A stretch of DNA of 18,153 nucleotides from an uncultured Lachnospiraceae bacterium (GCA_902783295.1 CACZQT010000214.1:1-18153); one strand, 5' to 3'; positions 6,795-14,959 are shown, counted from the first letter of the stretch. Numbers and translations are program-made. Notes: generated by a model from the letters alone, not told the origin.

Positions 6795-8723
6795 ATGGAT
6801 AATAAAGCTTCGTGGAGAGAACATCCTGTCTGGCTCAGATTTCTGAATAAACCAATGGCGGAAAGGCTTACATCTCCTCTGGAAGCAGCCCGTTCAGAGG
6901 CCGAATTCTTTTCAGACTCTGAAAGCGGCGGATGTGGACAAAAGCCATTTTTCTCCTTTGTTCTTGATGAATCTCTGGGAGAAAGCTATATTCTGAAAGA
7001 AGGTTCAGAACGTCAAATAGTGATCCGGGGCGGAAAGACAGGAATTCTGTACGGAACGTATGAAGCGATTTTTGATCTGATTCTGAAAAAGTCTCTCCCG
7101 GAAGGCGTTCAGACACCAAAGTACTCTCTGCGGATGCTGGACTCCTGGGATAATCCTGAAGGAACTGTTGAGCGTGGGTATTCGGGAAGATCTCTATGGT
7201 TCGAGGGCGGATCGTTTTCGTATGATCCGGACCGGATCTGCCAGCTGGGAAGGATGCTTGCCAGCGTGGGAATAAATGTGCTTTGCATTAATAACGTGAA
7301 TGCAGATGCATCTGCACGTCCGCTGATCGGAGACCTGCTTCCGGAGGTGGCGAAATTCGCGGATATCCTCCGTCCGTTTGGCGTGAGGCTGATGCTGTCC
7401 GTAGATTTTTCTTCTCCCATGTTTCTGAGTGAAAAGAAAAGCCTGACCGGGATGGACGTACAAAATTATGCTTTCTGCCGTGCAGCAGATCCGCTCACAA
7501 CAGCAGATCCGTTGGATGAAGATGTACGCTGCTGGTGGAAGGAACGGGCTGCCGTAATCTATCAGGCTGTACCGGATCTGGCTGGTTTCCTTGTCAAGGC
7601 GGACAGTGAACACCGCCCCGGCCCTGCCACTTACGGGCGGAATCATGCGGAGGGGGCCAATATGCTTGCAGAAGCGCTGGCGCCTTTCGGAGGGATCCTG
7701 GTCTGGAGGGCTTTTGTATATAACTGCCGCCAGGACTGGAGAGATACGAAAACGGATCGTCCTTGCGCTGCTTACGATCTTTACCATCCTCTGGACGGGA
7801 AATTTGCGGAAAATGTGATTCTTCAGGTGAAAAACGGTCCTTATGACTTTCAGGTAAGGGAACCTGTTTCACCGGTGCTGACCGGTATGGGATCCACAAA
7901 AATGGCTGTAGAACTGCAGCTGGCACAGGAATATACCGGCCATCAGATCGACCTGTATTCGATGCCGCCTGTCTGGCGGGAGATTTTCCGGGATCTGAAA
8001 AACGAAAAGATTACTGCCATTGCCGGAGTCAGCAATCTTGGAAGGGACGCAAACTGGACTGGCCATCCGTTTGCTTCGCTGAACCTTTTCGCCTTCGGAA
8101 AATATGCATGGGACCCGTACCGGGATCCCGAACAGGTGATCAGGGAGTGGATTCTCTTAAACGGATACAGGGAAGAAGAGGGAGTGATGGAACTTCTTCT
8201 TCAAAGCAGTTCTGTTTATGAAAAATACACCTCTCCGCTTGGGCTCTGCTGGATGGTAAATCCGGGAGAACATTATGGTCCAAGCCCCTGGGGGTATGAA
8301 TTCCAGGCCTGGGGAACATATAACCGGGCGGACCGGAACTGTGTGGGAATTGACCGGACAGCAGCCGGAACAGGTTTTACAAAACAGTATCCTCCGGAAA
8401 TCGCAGAAAGATACGAGGACTCCGCTGCCTGCCCGGATGAATACCTCCTGTTTTTCCACCGTCTGCCCTATACCTTCCGGATGAGAGATGGCCGGACATT
8501 GATTCAGCGCATCTATGATGATCATTTTGAAGGATATGAAGAGACGCTGCGGATGCAGAAATTGCTTTCCGGAATCCACCTGCCGGAAAGTGACAGAGCG
8601 GAGGCGGAAGAGCGGATGCGTAAACAGGTAATGAATGCCAGAGAATGGTGTGATGTAATAAATACGTTCTTTTATCGGCTCAGCGGTATTCCGGATGAAA
8701 AAGGCCGTAAAATATATGATTGA
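6795..8723 (+). CDS. aguA: GH67 alpha-glucuronidase
   Basis: Removes (4-O-methyl-)glucuronic acid from the non-reducing terminal xylose of aldouronic acids. Family sequences are recognisable throughout: SWDNPEGTVERGYSGRS (117-133), INNVNA (165-170), FLVKADSEHRPGPATYGR (265-282), HAEGANMLAEA (284-294) and VKNGPYDFQVREPVSP (345-360). By position, the general acid is Glu272 and the pair acting on water is Asp328 and Glu356. The 28-residue spacing of that pair equals that of the characterised family enzymes. At 642 residues it is slightly shorter than typical members (about 680-700) but looks complete. No signal peptide is present, so it acts in the cytoplasm. ATG 6795 follows GGAGGG (6779-6784) by 10 bases; the open frame extends back to 6684 but overlaps the MBL gene and lacks a ribosome site. 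Confidence 0.93.
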   Translation: MDNKASWREHPVWLRFLNKPMAERLTSPLEAARSEAEFFSDSESGGCGQKPFFSFVLDESLGESYILKEGSERQIVIRGGKTGILYGTYEAIFDLILKKSLPEGVQTPKYSLRMLDSWDNPEGTVERGYSGRSLWFEGGSFSYDPDRICQLGRMLASVGINVLCINNVNADASARPLIGDLLPEVAKFADILRPFGVRLMLSVDFSSPMFLSEKKSLTGMDVQNYAFCRAADPLTTADPLDEDVRCWWKERAAVIYQAVPDLAGFLVKADSEHRPGPATYGRNHAEGANMLAEALAPFGGILVWRAFVYNCRQDWRDTKTDRPCAAYDLYHPLDGKFAENVILQVKNGPYDFQVREPVSPVLTGMGSTKMAVELQLAQEYTGHQIDLYSMPPVWREIFRDLKNEKITAIAGVSNLGRDANWTGHPFASLNLFAFGKYAWDPYRDPEQVIREWILLNGYREEEGVMELLLQSSSVYEKYTSPLGLCWMVNPGEHYGPSPWGYEFQAWGTYNRADRNCVGIDRTAAGTGFTKQYPPEIAERYEDSAACPDEYLLFFHRLPYTFRMRDGRTLIQRIYDDHFEGYEETLRMQKLLSGIHLPESDRAEAEERMRKQVMNAREWCDVINTFFYRLSGIPDEKGRKIYD

Positions 8724-8775
8724 TTGAATCAAAAATCATTTTAGGATCAGAAAACTGCCAGGAAAGGGGATTGCT

Positions 8776-10785
8776 ATGAGAAAACCGGTTGTTTACTATG
8801 TGGATATCCACGCTCCGAAGGAAGGAACAGGGAGTCGGGAAACGCCGTTCCGCCACATCAATGACGCCGCACGCGTCGCGCTTCCCGGAGATGAAATTGT
8901 AGTTATGCCGGGCATTTACCGGGAATATGTCAATCCGGTCCACGCAGGAACAGAAGATGCTCCCATTGTTTATCGCTCAAAGGAAATACGGGGAGCGGTT
9001 ATCACCGGCGCAGAAATTCTGACCGGGTGGACCAGATATGACGGTGACGTATGGACAGTTCAGGTGGATAATGGTGTATTCGGGAACTATAACCCGTATA
9101 CGACGTACGTTTACGGGGACTGGTATTTTGCCCCGAAGATCCGGCATACGGGTTCTGTATTCCTGAATGACAGGATGATGTATGAAACTGCATCACTGGA
9201 AGAATGCCTGCTCGGTGAAGCGGATCCTTATGCATGGAAGCCAGAGGAGTCCAGATATAAGTGGTATTCAGAACAGTCAGAAAACAGAACAGTTTTTTAC
9301 GCGAATTTCCGGGGGAAAGATCCAAACCGGGAGAAAGTGGAAATCAGTGTACGCCGGAACTGTTTTATGCCGGATAAAACAGGTGTAAATTATATTACGG
9401 TCAGCGGTTTTGAAATCACGAAAGCTGCCACGACATGGGCGCCTCCGGCCGCCTACCAGGACGGGATGATCGGCCCGCACTGGAGCAGGGGCTGGATCAT
9501 TGAAGACTGCGAGATCAGCAACAGCCGCTGCTGCGGTATTTCTCTCGGGAAATACCGTGATCCGGAAAATGACATGTATTTTACAACCCGCCGTGTAAAG
9601 AGCCCTACCCAGATGGAACGGGACGCTGTCTGCCGCGGGCAGTACCATGGGTGGCTGAAAGAAAATATCGGACATCACATCATCCGGCGCTGTGATATAC
9701 ACCATTGCGAGCAGACCGGTATTGTAGGACGGATGGGCGGTGTTTTCTCCGTCATAGAAGACTGCCATATTCACGATATCTGTAACTCCCAGCAGCTGGG
9801 AGGTGCAGAAACAGCCGGAATTAAGCTTCATGCAGCCATCGATGTAACAATCCGCAGAAATCATATTCATCATTCGATCATGGGAGTATGGTGCGACTGG
9901 CAGGCTCAGGGAGCGAGAATTACAGGAAACCTGATGCATGACAACCAGAGGCCGGAAGGTCTTTCTCAGGCTCCCGGTGCCATGTTTAACTGTGATGTTT
10001 TCATTGAAGTGGGCCACGGACCTACACTGATCGATAATAACCTGCTTCTGTCCAGGTATTCCGTCGTTATGCCCAGTGAAGGGATTGCCTGTATCCATAA
10101 CCTGATGCTGGGATCGTTCGGACTGATCAATTCAGGAGTAGACAGCATTGTCAACGATCAAAGAGAGCCGCGTTATACACCGTATCATATCCGCCACCGT
10201 ACCGAAGTGGCAGGCTTTATGACAATCCTGCACGGGGACGACAGGATCTATAATAATGTGATGGTACAGCAGTATCCGGTTACAGATCCGGAAAAGACGC
10301 CGCAGCATCCCGATTATGGTGTGGCAGGTACTGCACCTTTTGATATCTTCCCTTCGTATGAAGAGTGGATATCCCATTTTAATACGGAAGGCGACCCGGA
10401 TATGGGAGCATTGGCTAAATGGCATTTTTCACATCTCCCTGTCTGGATTGACGGCAATGCTTATTTTAACGGCGCAACCATCAGCAGACATGAAAAACAT
10501 TTTCTGAATGGCGGGAATGAAAAGGCAATGGTCTCTCTGATAGAAGAGGACGGAAAGTATTTTCTCGAAACAAACCTGTTTGAACTTATGGGAGATTTCC
10601 GCGATGGTGTGATCAGTACAGAGACGCTGGGGTTTGCTTTTGAACCGGAGCAGCGCTTTGAAAATCCGGATGGCACCGATATTGTTTTCAACATGGATTA
10701 TTTAGGCGCTCACAGAGGGATTGCACCGCTTCCCGGCCCTGTCGAGCCGGAGGACAACGGAGCCTGCAGAGTCCGGGTATGGTAA
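8776..10785 (+). CDS. GH120 beta-xylosidase (right-handed beta-helix)
   Basis: Likely releases xylose from the non-reducing end of xylo-oligosaccharides left by GH67. The 669-residue protein closely follows the GH120 pattern known from Thermoanaerobacterium XylC: an N-terminal VDIHAPKEGTGS/TPFRHINDAA segment, WAPPAAYQDGMIGP (221-234), WSRGWIIED (236-244), HIIRRCDIHHCEQTGIVG (301-318), AGIKLHAAIDV (347-357) and a C-terminal RVRVW. The nucleophile by alignment is Asp374 (VWCDWQAQG) and the acid/base is Glu411 (DVFIEVGHGP). Repeated short beta-strand coils with IHH motifs indicate the beta-helix. The catalytic acids are 37 residues apart here against 23 in XylC, because of an insertion around residues 391-405. 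No signal peptide is present, so it is cytoplasmic. The ribosome site GGAAAGGGG (8760-8768) precedes ATG 8776. A pectate-lyase-like lyase is the alternative reading, but the GH120 signatures are strong. Confidence 0.9.
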   Translation: MRKPVVYYVDIHAPKEGTGSRETPFRHINDAARVALPGDEIVVMPGIYREYVNPVHAGTEDAPIVYRSKEIRGAVITGAEILTGWTRYDGDVWTVQVDNGVFGNYNPYTTYVYGDWYFAPKIRHTGSVFLNDRMMYETASLEECLLGEADPYAWKPEESRYKWYSEQSENRTVFYANFRGKDPNREKVEISVRRNCFMPDKTGVNYITVSGFEITKAATTWAPPAAYQDGMIGPHWSRGWIIEDCEISNSRCCGISLGKYRDPENDMYFTTRRVKSPTQMERDAVCRGQYHGWLKENIGHHIIRRCDIHHCEQTGIVGRMGGVFSVIEDCHIHDICNSQQLGGAETAGIKLHAAIDVTIRRNHIHHSIMGVWCDWQAQGARITGNLMHDNQRPEGLSQAPGAMFNCDVFIEVGHGPTLIDNNLLLSRYSVVMPSEGIACIHNLMLGSFGLINSGVDSIVNDQREPRYTPYHIRHRTEVAGFMTILHGDDRIYNNVMVQQYPVTDPEKTPQHPDYGVAGTAPFDIFPSYEEWISHFNTEGDPDMGALAKWHFSHLPVWIDGNAYFNGATISRHEKHFLNGGNEKAMVSLIEEDGKYFLETNLFELMGDFRDGVISTETLGFAFEPEQRFENPDGTDIVFNMDYLGAHRGIAPLPGPVEPEDNGACRVRVW

Positions 10786-10828
10786 TTCAGAAGGCGCAGA
10801 TAAAGCATGGGTCTTAAATGTACAGTCT

Positions 10829-10856
10829 TTTACAGAATTGATACCATTCTTATAAG
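10829..10856 (+). promoter_or_regulatory. Candidate promoter for the BMP transporter operon
   Basis: TTTACA (10829-10834), a 16-base spacer and TATAAG (10851-10856) make a plausible sigma-A promoter starting near 10863. An inverted repeat AGAAT/ATTCT (10834-10838 and 10846-10850) fills the spacer, and TACAG occurs twice 10 bp apart (10821-10825, 10831-10835) over the -35. Both could be operator elements. No terminator was found after the GH120 gene (10786-10828), so read-through from the xylan operon is possible. Confidence 0.45.
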
Positions 10857-10875
10857 CTTTTTCATGACTTTGAAC

Positions 10876-10904
10876 TTTACAAATCGTCCTGTTTCATCTA
10901 AACT
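10876..10904 (+). promoter_or_regulatory. Second candidate promoter for the BMP transporter operon
   Basis: TTTACA (10876-10881), a 17-base spacer and TAAACT (10899-10904) is an alternative promoter, starting near 10911. If it is the one used, the first strand of the leader structure described at 10881-10964 would not be transcribed. The two promoters thus predict different leaders. Confidence 0.35.
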
Positions 10905-10964
10905 AGAATCCTGTGGTCAATGGATTTGAAACCACAAGATACGGGGTTGTCCCGTAGACGATTT
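10881..10964 (+). promoter_or_regulatory. Possible structured mRNA leader upstream of the BMP binding-protein gene
   Basis: Four perfect helices can form in one nested fold. The closing stem is AAATCGTC/GACGATTT (10881-10888 with 10957-10964). Inside it are GTTT/AAAC (10891-10894, 10900-10903), TGTGGT/ACCACA (10912-10917, 10931-10936) and TACGGG/CCCGTA (10940-10945, 10951-10956). The last hairpin abuts the closing stem, and a run of six T (10962-10967) follows. TTTTTCC (10963-10969) can instead pair with GGAAAAA (10979-10985) and cover part of the ribosome site. It matches no riboswitch class I recognise and lacks the purine riboswitch core TCTACC. It needs covariation support. Confidence 0.3.
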
Positions 10965-10988
10965 TTTCCAAAAAAGGAGGAAAAACCC

Positions 10989-12167
10989 ATGAGAAAGTTA
11001 TTTGGTGCTTTCCTGGCTCTGGCGATGGCAGCTTCTCTGCTGACAGTTCCCGCAAAGGCTGCGGATGTCAAGGTTGGTTTCATCTGCCTGCATGATGAGA
11101 ACTCCACCTATGACCTGAACTTCATCAACGGCGCAAAGGAAGCCTGTGAGCAGCTGGGCGTGGAAGCGGTTATCCGTACCAACGTTCCGGAAGGACAGGA
11201 ATGCTACGAAGCAGCAGCTGACCTTGCGGAAGCCGGCTGTGTGGCAGTATTTGCGGATTCCTTCGGCCATGAGGATTACATGATCCAGGCTGCGAAGGAA
11301 TATCCGGATGTGCAGTTCTGCCATTCCACAGGTACAAAGGCTCACACCGAAAACCTTGAAAACTATCACAATGCTTTTGCTTCCATCTATGAAGGCCGTT
11401 TCCTGGCAGGCGTTGCCGCCGGCATGAAACTGAATGAGATGATTGAAGCCGGCACCATCACCGAGGATCAGGCCAAAGTCGGCTATGTAGGTGCTTTCAC
11501 CTACGCCGAAGTGGTTTCCGGTTATACTTCTTTCTTCCTGGGCATGCGCCATGTCTGCCCTTCCGTGAACATGGAAGTTACCTTTACCGGTTCCTGGTAT
11601 GATGAGACCGCCGAAAAAGAAGGCGCCAACAAGCTGATGGATGACGGCTGCGTACTGATCAGCCAGCATGCTGACTCCATGGGTGCTCCTACTGCCTGCG
11701 AAACCCGCGGTGTGCCGGATGTTTCCTACAACGGCAGCACTCAGGCTGCATGCCCGAACACCTTCATCGTTTCCTCCAGAATCGACTGGGCGCCTTACTA
11801 TGTGTATGCGATCAGCGCTGCCATGAACGGCGAAGCGATCGATACCGACTGGACCGGCACTCTGGCTACCGGTTCTGTAGTTCTGACCGACATCAATGAA
11901 GACGTTGCTGCGGCCGGTACTGTGGAAAAGGTTGAAGAAGTCAAGGCGGCTCTGGAAGCCGGCGAACTTCATGTCTTTGATACCGCTGCTTTCACCGTGG
12001 AAGGCGCTGCTCTGGACAGCTATCTGGCGGATGTAGATACGGATCCCGCTTATGAAGCTGATACAGAAGTTATTTCCGACGGCTATTTCCATGAGTCCGA
12101 ATTCCGTTCGGCTCCTTATTTCGACCTGCAGATCGACGGCATCACTCTTCTGGATACTGCGTTCTGA
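10989..12167 (+). CDS. BMP-family ABC transporter substrate-binding protein
   Basis: The binding subunit of a basic-membrane-protein (BmpA/PnrA/YufN) type importer, a family whose characterised members mostly bind nucleosides. At 392 residues it has the usual length. Residues 1-24 are a signal peptide (MRK, hydrophobic core, VPAKA before ADVKVGFICL). Family features include NFINGAKEACEQLG (44-57), YEGRFLAGVAAG (134-145), SQHADSMGAPTA (225-236) and SRIDWAPYYVYA (263-274). As with the first binding protein, there is no lipobox cysteine, although family members are normally lipoproteins. I chose ATG 10989, which follows AAAGGAGG (10973-10980) by 8 bases; an upstream in-frame ATG at 10920 would place a charged 23-residue stretch before the signal peptide. 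The ligand is uncertain, as the whole system is a divergent branch. Confidence 0.88.
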   Translation: MRKLFGAFLALAMAASLLTVPAKAADVKVGFICLHDENSTYDLNFINGAKEACEQLGVEAVIRTNVPEGQECYEAAADLAEAGCVAVFADSFGHEDYMIQAAKEYPDVQFCHSTGTKAHTENLENYHNAFASIYEGRFLAGVAAGMKLNEMIEAGTITEDQAKVGYVGAFTYAEVVSGYTSFFLGMRHVCPSVNMEVTFTGSWYDETAEKEGANKLMDDGCVLISQHADSMGAPTACETRGVPDVSYNGSTQAACPNTFIVSSRIDWAPYYVYAISAAMNGEAIDTDWTGTLATGSVVLTDINEDVAAAGTVEKVEEVKAALEAGELHVFDTAAFTVEGAALDSYLADVDTDPAYEADTEVISDGYFHESEFRSAPYFDLQIDGITLLDTAF

Positions 12168-12193
12168 TGAGGCCTTACACGATTTGAATACCG

Positions 12194-12226
12194 GAGAACC
12201 CGGGGTTATCCCCCCGGGTTCTCTTT
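12194..12226 (+). terminator. GC hairpin with short U run between BMP binding-protein and ATPase genes
   Basis: GAGAACCCGGGG (12194-12205) pairs perfectly with CCCCGGGTTCTC (12212-12223) around the loop TTATCC, followed by three T (12224-12226). Its position and build match the hairpin at 2781-2809. It probably reduces downstream transcription or protects the 3' end of the highly expressed binding-protein message. Confidence 0.75.
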
Positions 12227-12313
12227 CCTGTTTATTCCGGGGATTACGGGACATGGGGGGATTGTCCTGCGTTCCCGTCTGAAAAGATTTTTTGAAGAAA
12301 GAGGGAAATATCT

Positions 12314-13849
12314 TTGGACAGCCAGATTCCCGCCGTGCGCATGCAGAATATTACCAAAACCTTCGGCAAGGTTACGGCCAATAAAGACGTAAACCTGGAT
12401 ATTCGCCGGGGGGAGATCCTCGCGCTTCTTGGAGAAAACGGAAGCGGAAAAACCACGTTGATGAATATGCTTTCCGGCATTTACTATCCTGACAGCGGAA
12501 GTATTTATATTGACGGAAAGGAAGCGGATATCGGGTCCCCCAGGGAAGCCTTTTCCTATGGAATCGGTATGATCCACCAGCATTTCAAACTGGTGGATGT
12601 GCTGACGGCTGCAGAAAACATTATTCTCGGCCTGAAGGAAGAGGGACGTCTGAATCTGGATGCGGCGGAAAAACGTATCCGTGAAATCTGCAGTACCTAT
12701 GGTTTTGAGGTGGATCCGAAACAGAAAATCTACGATATGTCCGTTTCTCAGAAACAGACAGTGGAAATCGTTAAAGTACTGTACCGCGGGGCGGATATTC
12801 TGATTCTGGATGAACCTACGGCCGTGCTGACTCCCCAGGAGACAGAGCGGCTGTTTGACGTGCTCCGGAATATGAGAGCGGACGGAAAGGCGGTTGTAAT
12901 CATCACCCATAAACTTCGCGAGGTGGAGGAGATCAGTGACCGGGTAGCCGTTCTTCGGAAAGGAGAATATGTAGGAGAACTGAAGACATCCGAAACCAAT
13001 GCCCAGGAAATGACGGACATGATGGTGGGTCATGCTGTTTCTCTGAATATAGAACGGCCTGAACCGAAGGATCCGAAACCCAGGATTGAAGTGAAGAATC
13101 TTTCTGTGCGTTCTTCCGACGGCATCAGGAAACTGACAGATGTTTCTTTTGATATCCGTACAGGGGAAATCCTTGGGATTGCCGGTATTTCAGGCAGCGG
13201 CCAGAAGGAACTACTGGAATCCGTAACCGGTCTGCAGCCGGTGGAAAGCGGCAGTATCACATATATTGAAGACGATGGTTCCCGCAGGGAACTGATCGGG
13301 ATGGATCCGAGACATATCCAGGCAATGGGCGTTTCGCTGGCATTTGTTCCGGAAGACCGCCTTGGCATGGGCCTGGTAGGCAGTATGAACATCACGGACA
13401 ATATGATGCTTCGCTCTTACCGGGGTGGTCATACGGTTTTCACCAACCGGAAACCGCCGAAAGCTCTGGCTGACCGTGTTGTCCGGGAACTGGAAGTCGT
13501 AACCCCCGGTCTAACCACGCCGGTACAGCGCTTAAGCGGCGGCAATGTACAGAAAGTACTGGTAGGGCGGGAAATCGCTTCGGCTCCGACAGTTCTTCTT
13601 ACGGCATATGCAGTCCGCGGACTGGATATCAATTCATCCTATACGATTTACAACCTCCTGAATGAACAGAAAAAAGAAGGCGTTGCCGTTGTCTATGTGG
13701 GAGAAGATCTGGATGTTCTTATAGAGCTCTGTGACCGCATCCTGGTTCTCAGCGGGGGCCGTGTCAGCGGAATTGTGGACGGAAGAACCGCAGACAAGAA
13801 TGAAATCGGTCTGATGATGACGAAAGCAGGAGGAGAAGCTCATGAATAA
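12314..13849 (+). CDS. BMP-type ABC transporter ATP-binding protein (two ABC domains)
   Basis: The energising subunit of the nucleoside-type importer, equivalent to NupA/YufO: 511 residues with two nucleotide-binding domains. Domain 1 has Walker A GENGSGKTT (40-48), Q-loop IHQH (87-90), signature MSVSQKQ (142-148), Walker B ILILDEPTA (162-170) and switch histidine H199. Domain 2 has the degenerate Walker A GISGSGQKE (291-299) usual for this family, signature LSGGNVQK (407-414) and a Walker B region VLLTAYAVRGLD (427-438) in place of the common AAQPTRGLD. The start is TTG 12314, which lies 8-9 bases after AGAGGG (near 12300-12305); the frame has a TGA shortly upstream, and the first internal ATG (12341) has no ribosome site. 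Its last 8 bases overlap the first permease gene, indicating translational coupling. Confidence 0.9.
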   Translation: MDSQIPAVRMQNITKTFGKVTANKDVNLDIRRGEILALLGENGSGKTTLMNMLSGIYYPDSGSIYIDGKEADIGSPREAFSYGIGMIHQHFKLVDVLTAAENIILGLKEEGRLNLDAAEKRIREICSTYGFEVDPKQKIYDMSVSQKQTVEIVKVLYRGADILILDEPTAVLTPQETERLFDVLRNMRADGKAVVIITHKLREVEEISDRVAVLRKGEYVGELKTSETNAQEMTDMMVGHAVSLNIERPEPKDPKPRIEVKNLSVRSSDGIRKLTDVSFDIRTGEILGIAGISGSGQKELLESVTGLQPVESGSITYIEDDGSRRELIGMDPRHIQAMGVSLAFVPEDRLGMGLVGSMNITDNMMLRSYRGGHTVFTNRKPPKALADRVVRELEVVTPGLTTPVQRLSGGNVQKVLVGREIASAPTVLLTAYAVRGLDINSSYTIYNLLNEQKKEGVAVVYVGEDLDVLIELCDRILVLSGGRVSGIVDGRTADKNEIGLMMTKAGGEAHE

Positions 13850-14957
13850 TACATCCAATACTCCGCTGATTCATATCAGTAAGAAGAAAGAGCTTCCCTG
13901 GTATGCTTCCTGGGGGATCCGTCTTGTTGCTATTCTGGCGGCAATTGTGCTCTGTGCCATAGTTACAATGGTACTGACAGGGGACAATCCGGGCCAGGTT
14001 TTTTCTACGATGCTGTACGGCGCTTTCGGCACCAGACGGAAAAGATGGGTGCTTGCACAGGAAACATCACTTCTTCTGTGCGTTTCCCTGGCTCTGACGC
14101 CGGCTTTCCGCATGCGTTTCTGGAATCTGGGCGGTGAAGGACAGATTCTGGCCGGCGGCCTGGCCTGCGCGGCCTGTATGATCCTTCTTGGGAATAAAAT
14201 TCCGAACGCGGCACTGATTGCTGTTATGACGGTCGCTTCCATTGGAGCCGGAGCTGTATGGGCTCTGATTCCTGCCATCTGCAAGGCAAAATGGAATACC
14301 AACGAAACTTTGTTTACGCTGATGATGAACTATGTGGCAACCCAGCTGGTAGCATATTTTTCTATCATCTGGGAAGTTCCGAAAGGAGCCGGCCAGATCG
14401 GCATCATCAACCAGTCTACAGAATCCGGCTGGCTGCCTCAGGTGGGTCCGCATAAGTACTTTCTGAACGTACTGATTGTTCTCATCCTGACGGTTGTCAT
14501 GGCCGTTTACATGAAATACAGCAAGCATGGCTACGAAGTACTTGTTGTCGGTGAAAGTGAAAACACCGCCCGTTATGTAGGAATCAGCGTGAAAAAGGTA
14601 ATTATACGGACCCTCCTTCTGTCCGGCGCGATCTGCGGTCTGGCAGGACTGCTGCTGGTTGGCGGTACCCACCATACCATTACTACGACTGTAGCCGGTG
14701 GACGCGGGTTTACGGCAGTTATGGTAGCATGGCTTGCAAAATTCAATCCTTTTGCGATGATAGCCAGCAGCCTTCTCCTGACTTTCTTCAGTCAGGGAGC
14801 CAACGAGATTTCCACAGTATTCGGCCTGAATCATTCGTTCGGTGATATCCTCACTGGTATTGTACTTTTCTTCATTATCGGAAGTGAATTCTTTATCCAG
14901 TATAAAATTCATTTCCGGAAGAAAAGCGCAGTTTCTGAAAGCGGGAAGGAGGCATAA
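13842..14957 (+). CDS. BMP-type ABC transporter permease, NupB/YufP-like
   Basis: A 371-residue polytopic membrane protein with many hydrophobic segments, forming the channel with the next gene's product. The family motif FWNLGGEGQILAGG (93-106), equivalent to the NIGxEGQ motif of BMP and branched-chain permeases, is clear. The N-terminal 20 residues are polar and cytoplasmic, followed by a first membrane segment (about 24-46). ATG 13842 follows AGGAGGAG (13828-13835), and the gene begins inside the last codons of the ATPase gene (ATGAATAA overlap). Confidence 0.88.
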   Translation: MNNTSNTPLIHISKKKELPWYASWGIRLVAILAAIVLCAIVTMVLTGDNPGQVFSTMLYGAFGTRRKRWVLAQETSLLLCVSLALTPAFRMRFWNLGGEGQILAGGLACAACMILLGNKIPNAALIAVMTVASIGAGAVWALIPAICKAKWNTNETLFTLMMNYVATQLVAYFSIIWEVPKGAGQIGIINQSTESGWLPQVGPHKYFLNVLIVLILTVVMAVYMKYSKHGYEVLVVGESENTARYVGISVKKVIIRTLLLSGAICGLAGLLLVGGTHHTITTTVAGGRGFTAVMVAWLAKFNPFAMIASSLLLTFFSQGANEISTVFGLNHSFGDILTGIVLFFIIGSEFFIQYKIHFRKKSAVSESGKEA

Positions 14958-14959
14958 AG

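Noticed and set aside
8720..8732. TTGATT-G-AATCAA palindrome over the GH67 stop codon
   Set aside because: It is a perfect 13-base palindrome, but AT-rich, with too small a loop for a terminator and only a weak T run afterwards. Chance is adequate without conservation data.
10881..10964. tRNA gene suggested by the cloverleaf fold
   Set aside because: There is no T-loop TTCRA, no 7-base anticodon loop on a 5-bp stem and no D-loop GG; arm sizes do not fit.
10786..10988. Purine riboswitch before a nucleoside-type transporter
   Set aside because: I looked for the TCTACC junction and the two interacting hairpin loops; neither is present.
10998..12254. 418-codon open frame on the minus strand
   Set aside because: It is antisense to the BMP binding-protein gene for the same reason; it has no ribosome site or family features and runs through the downstream hairpin.
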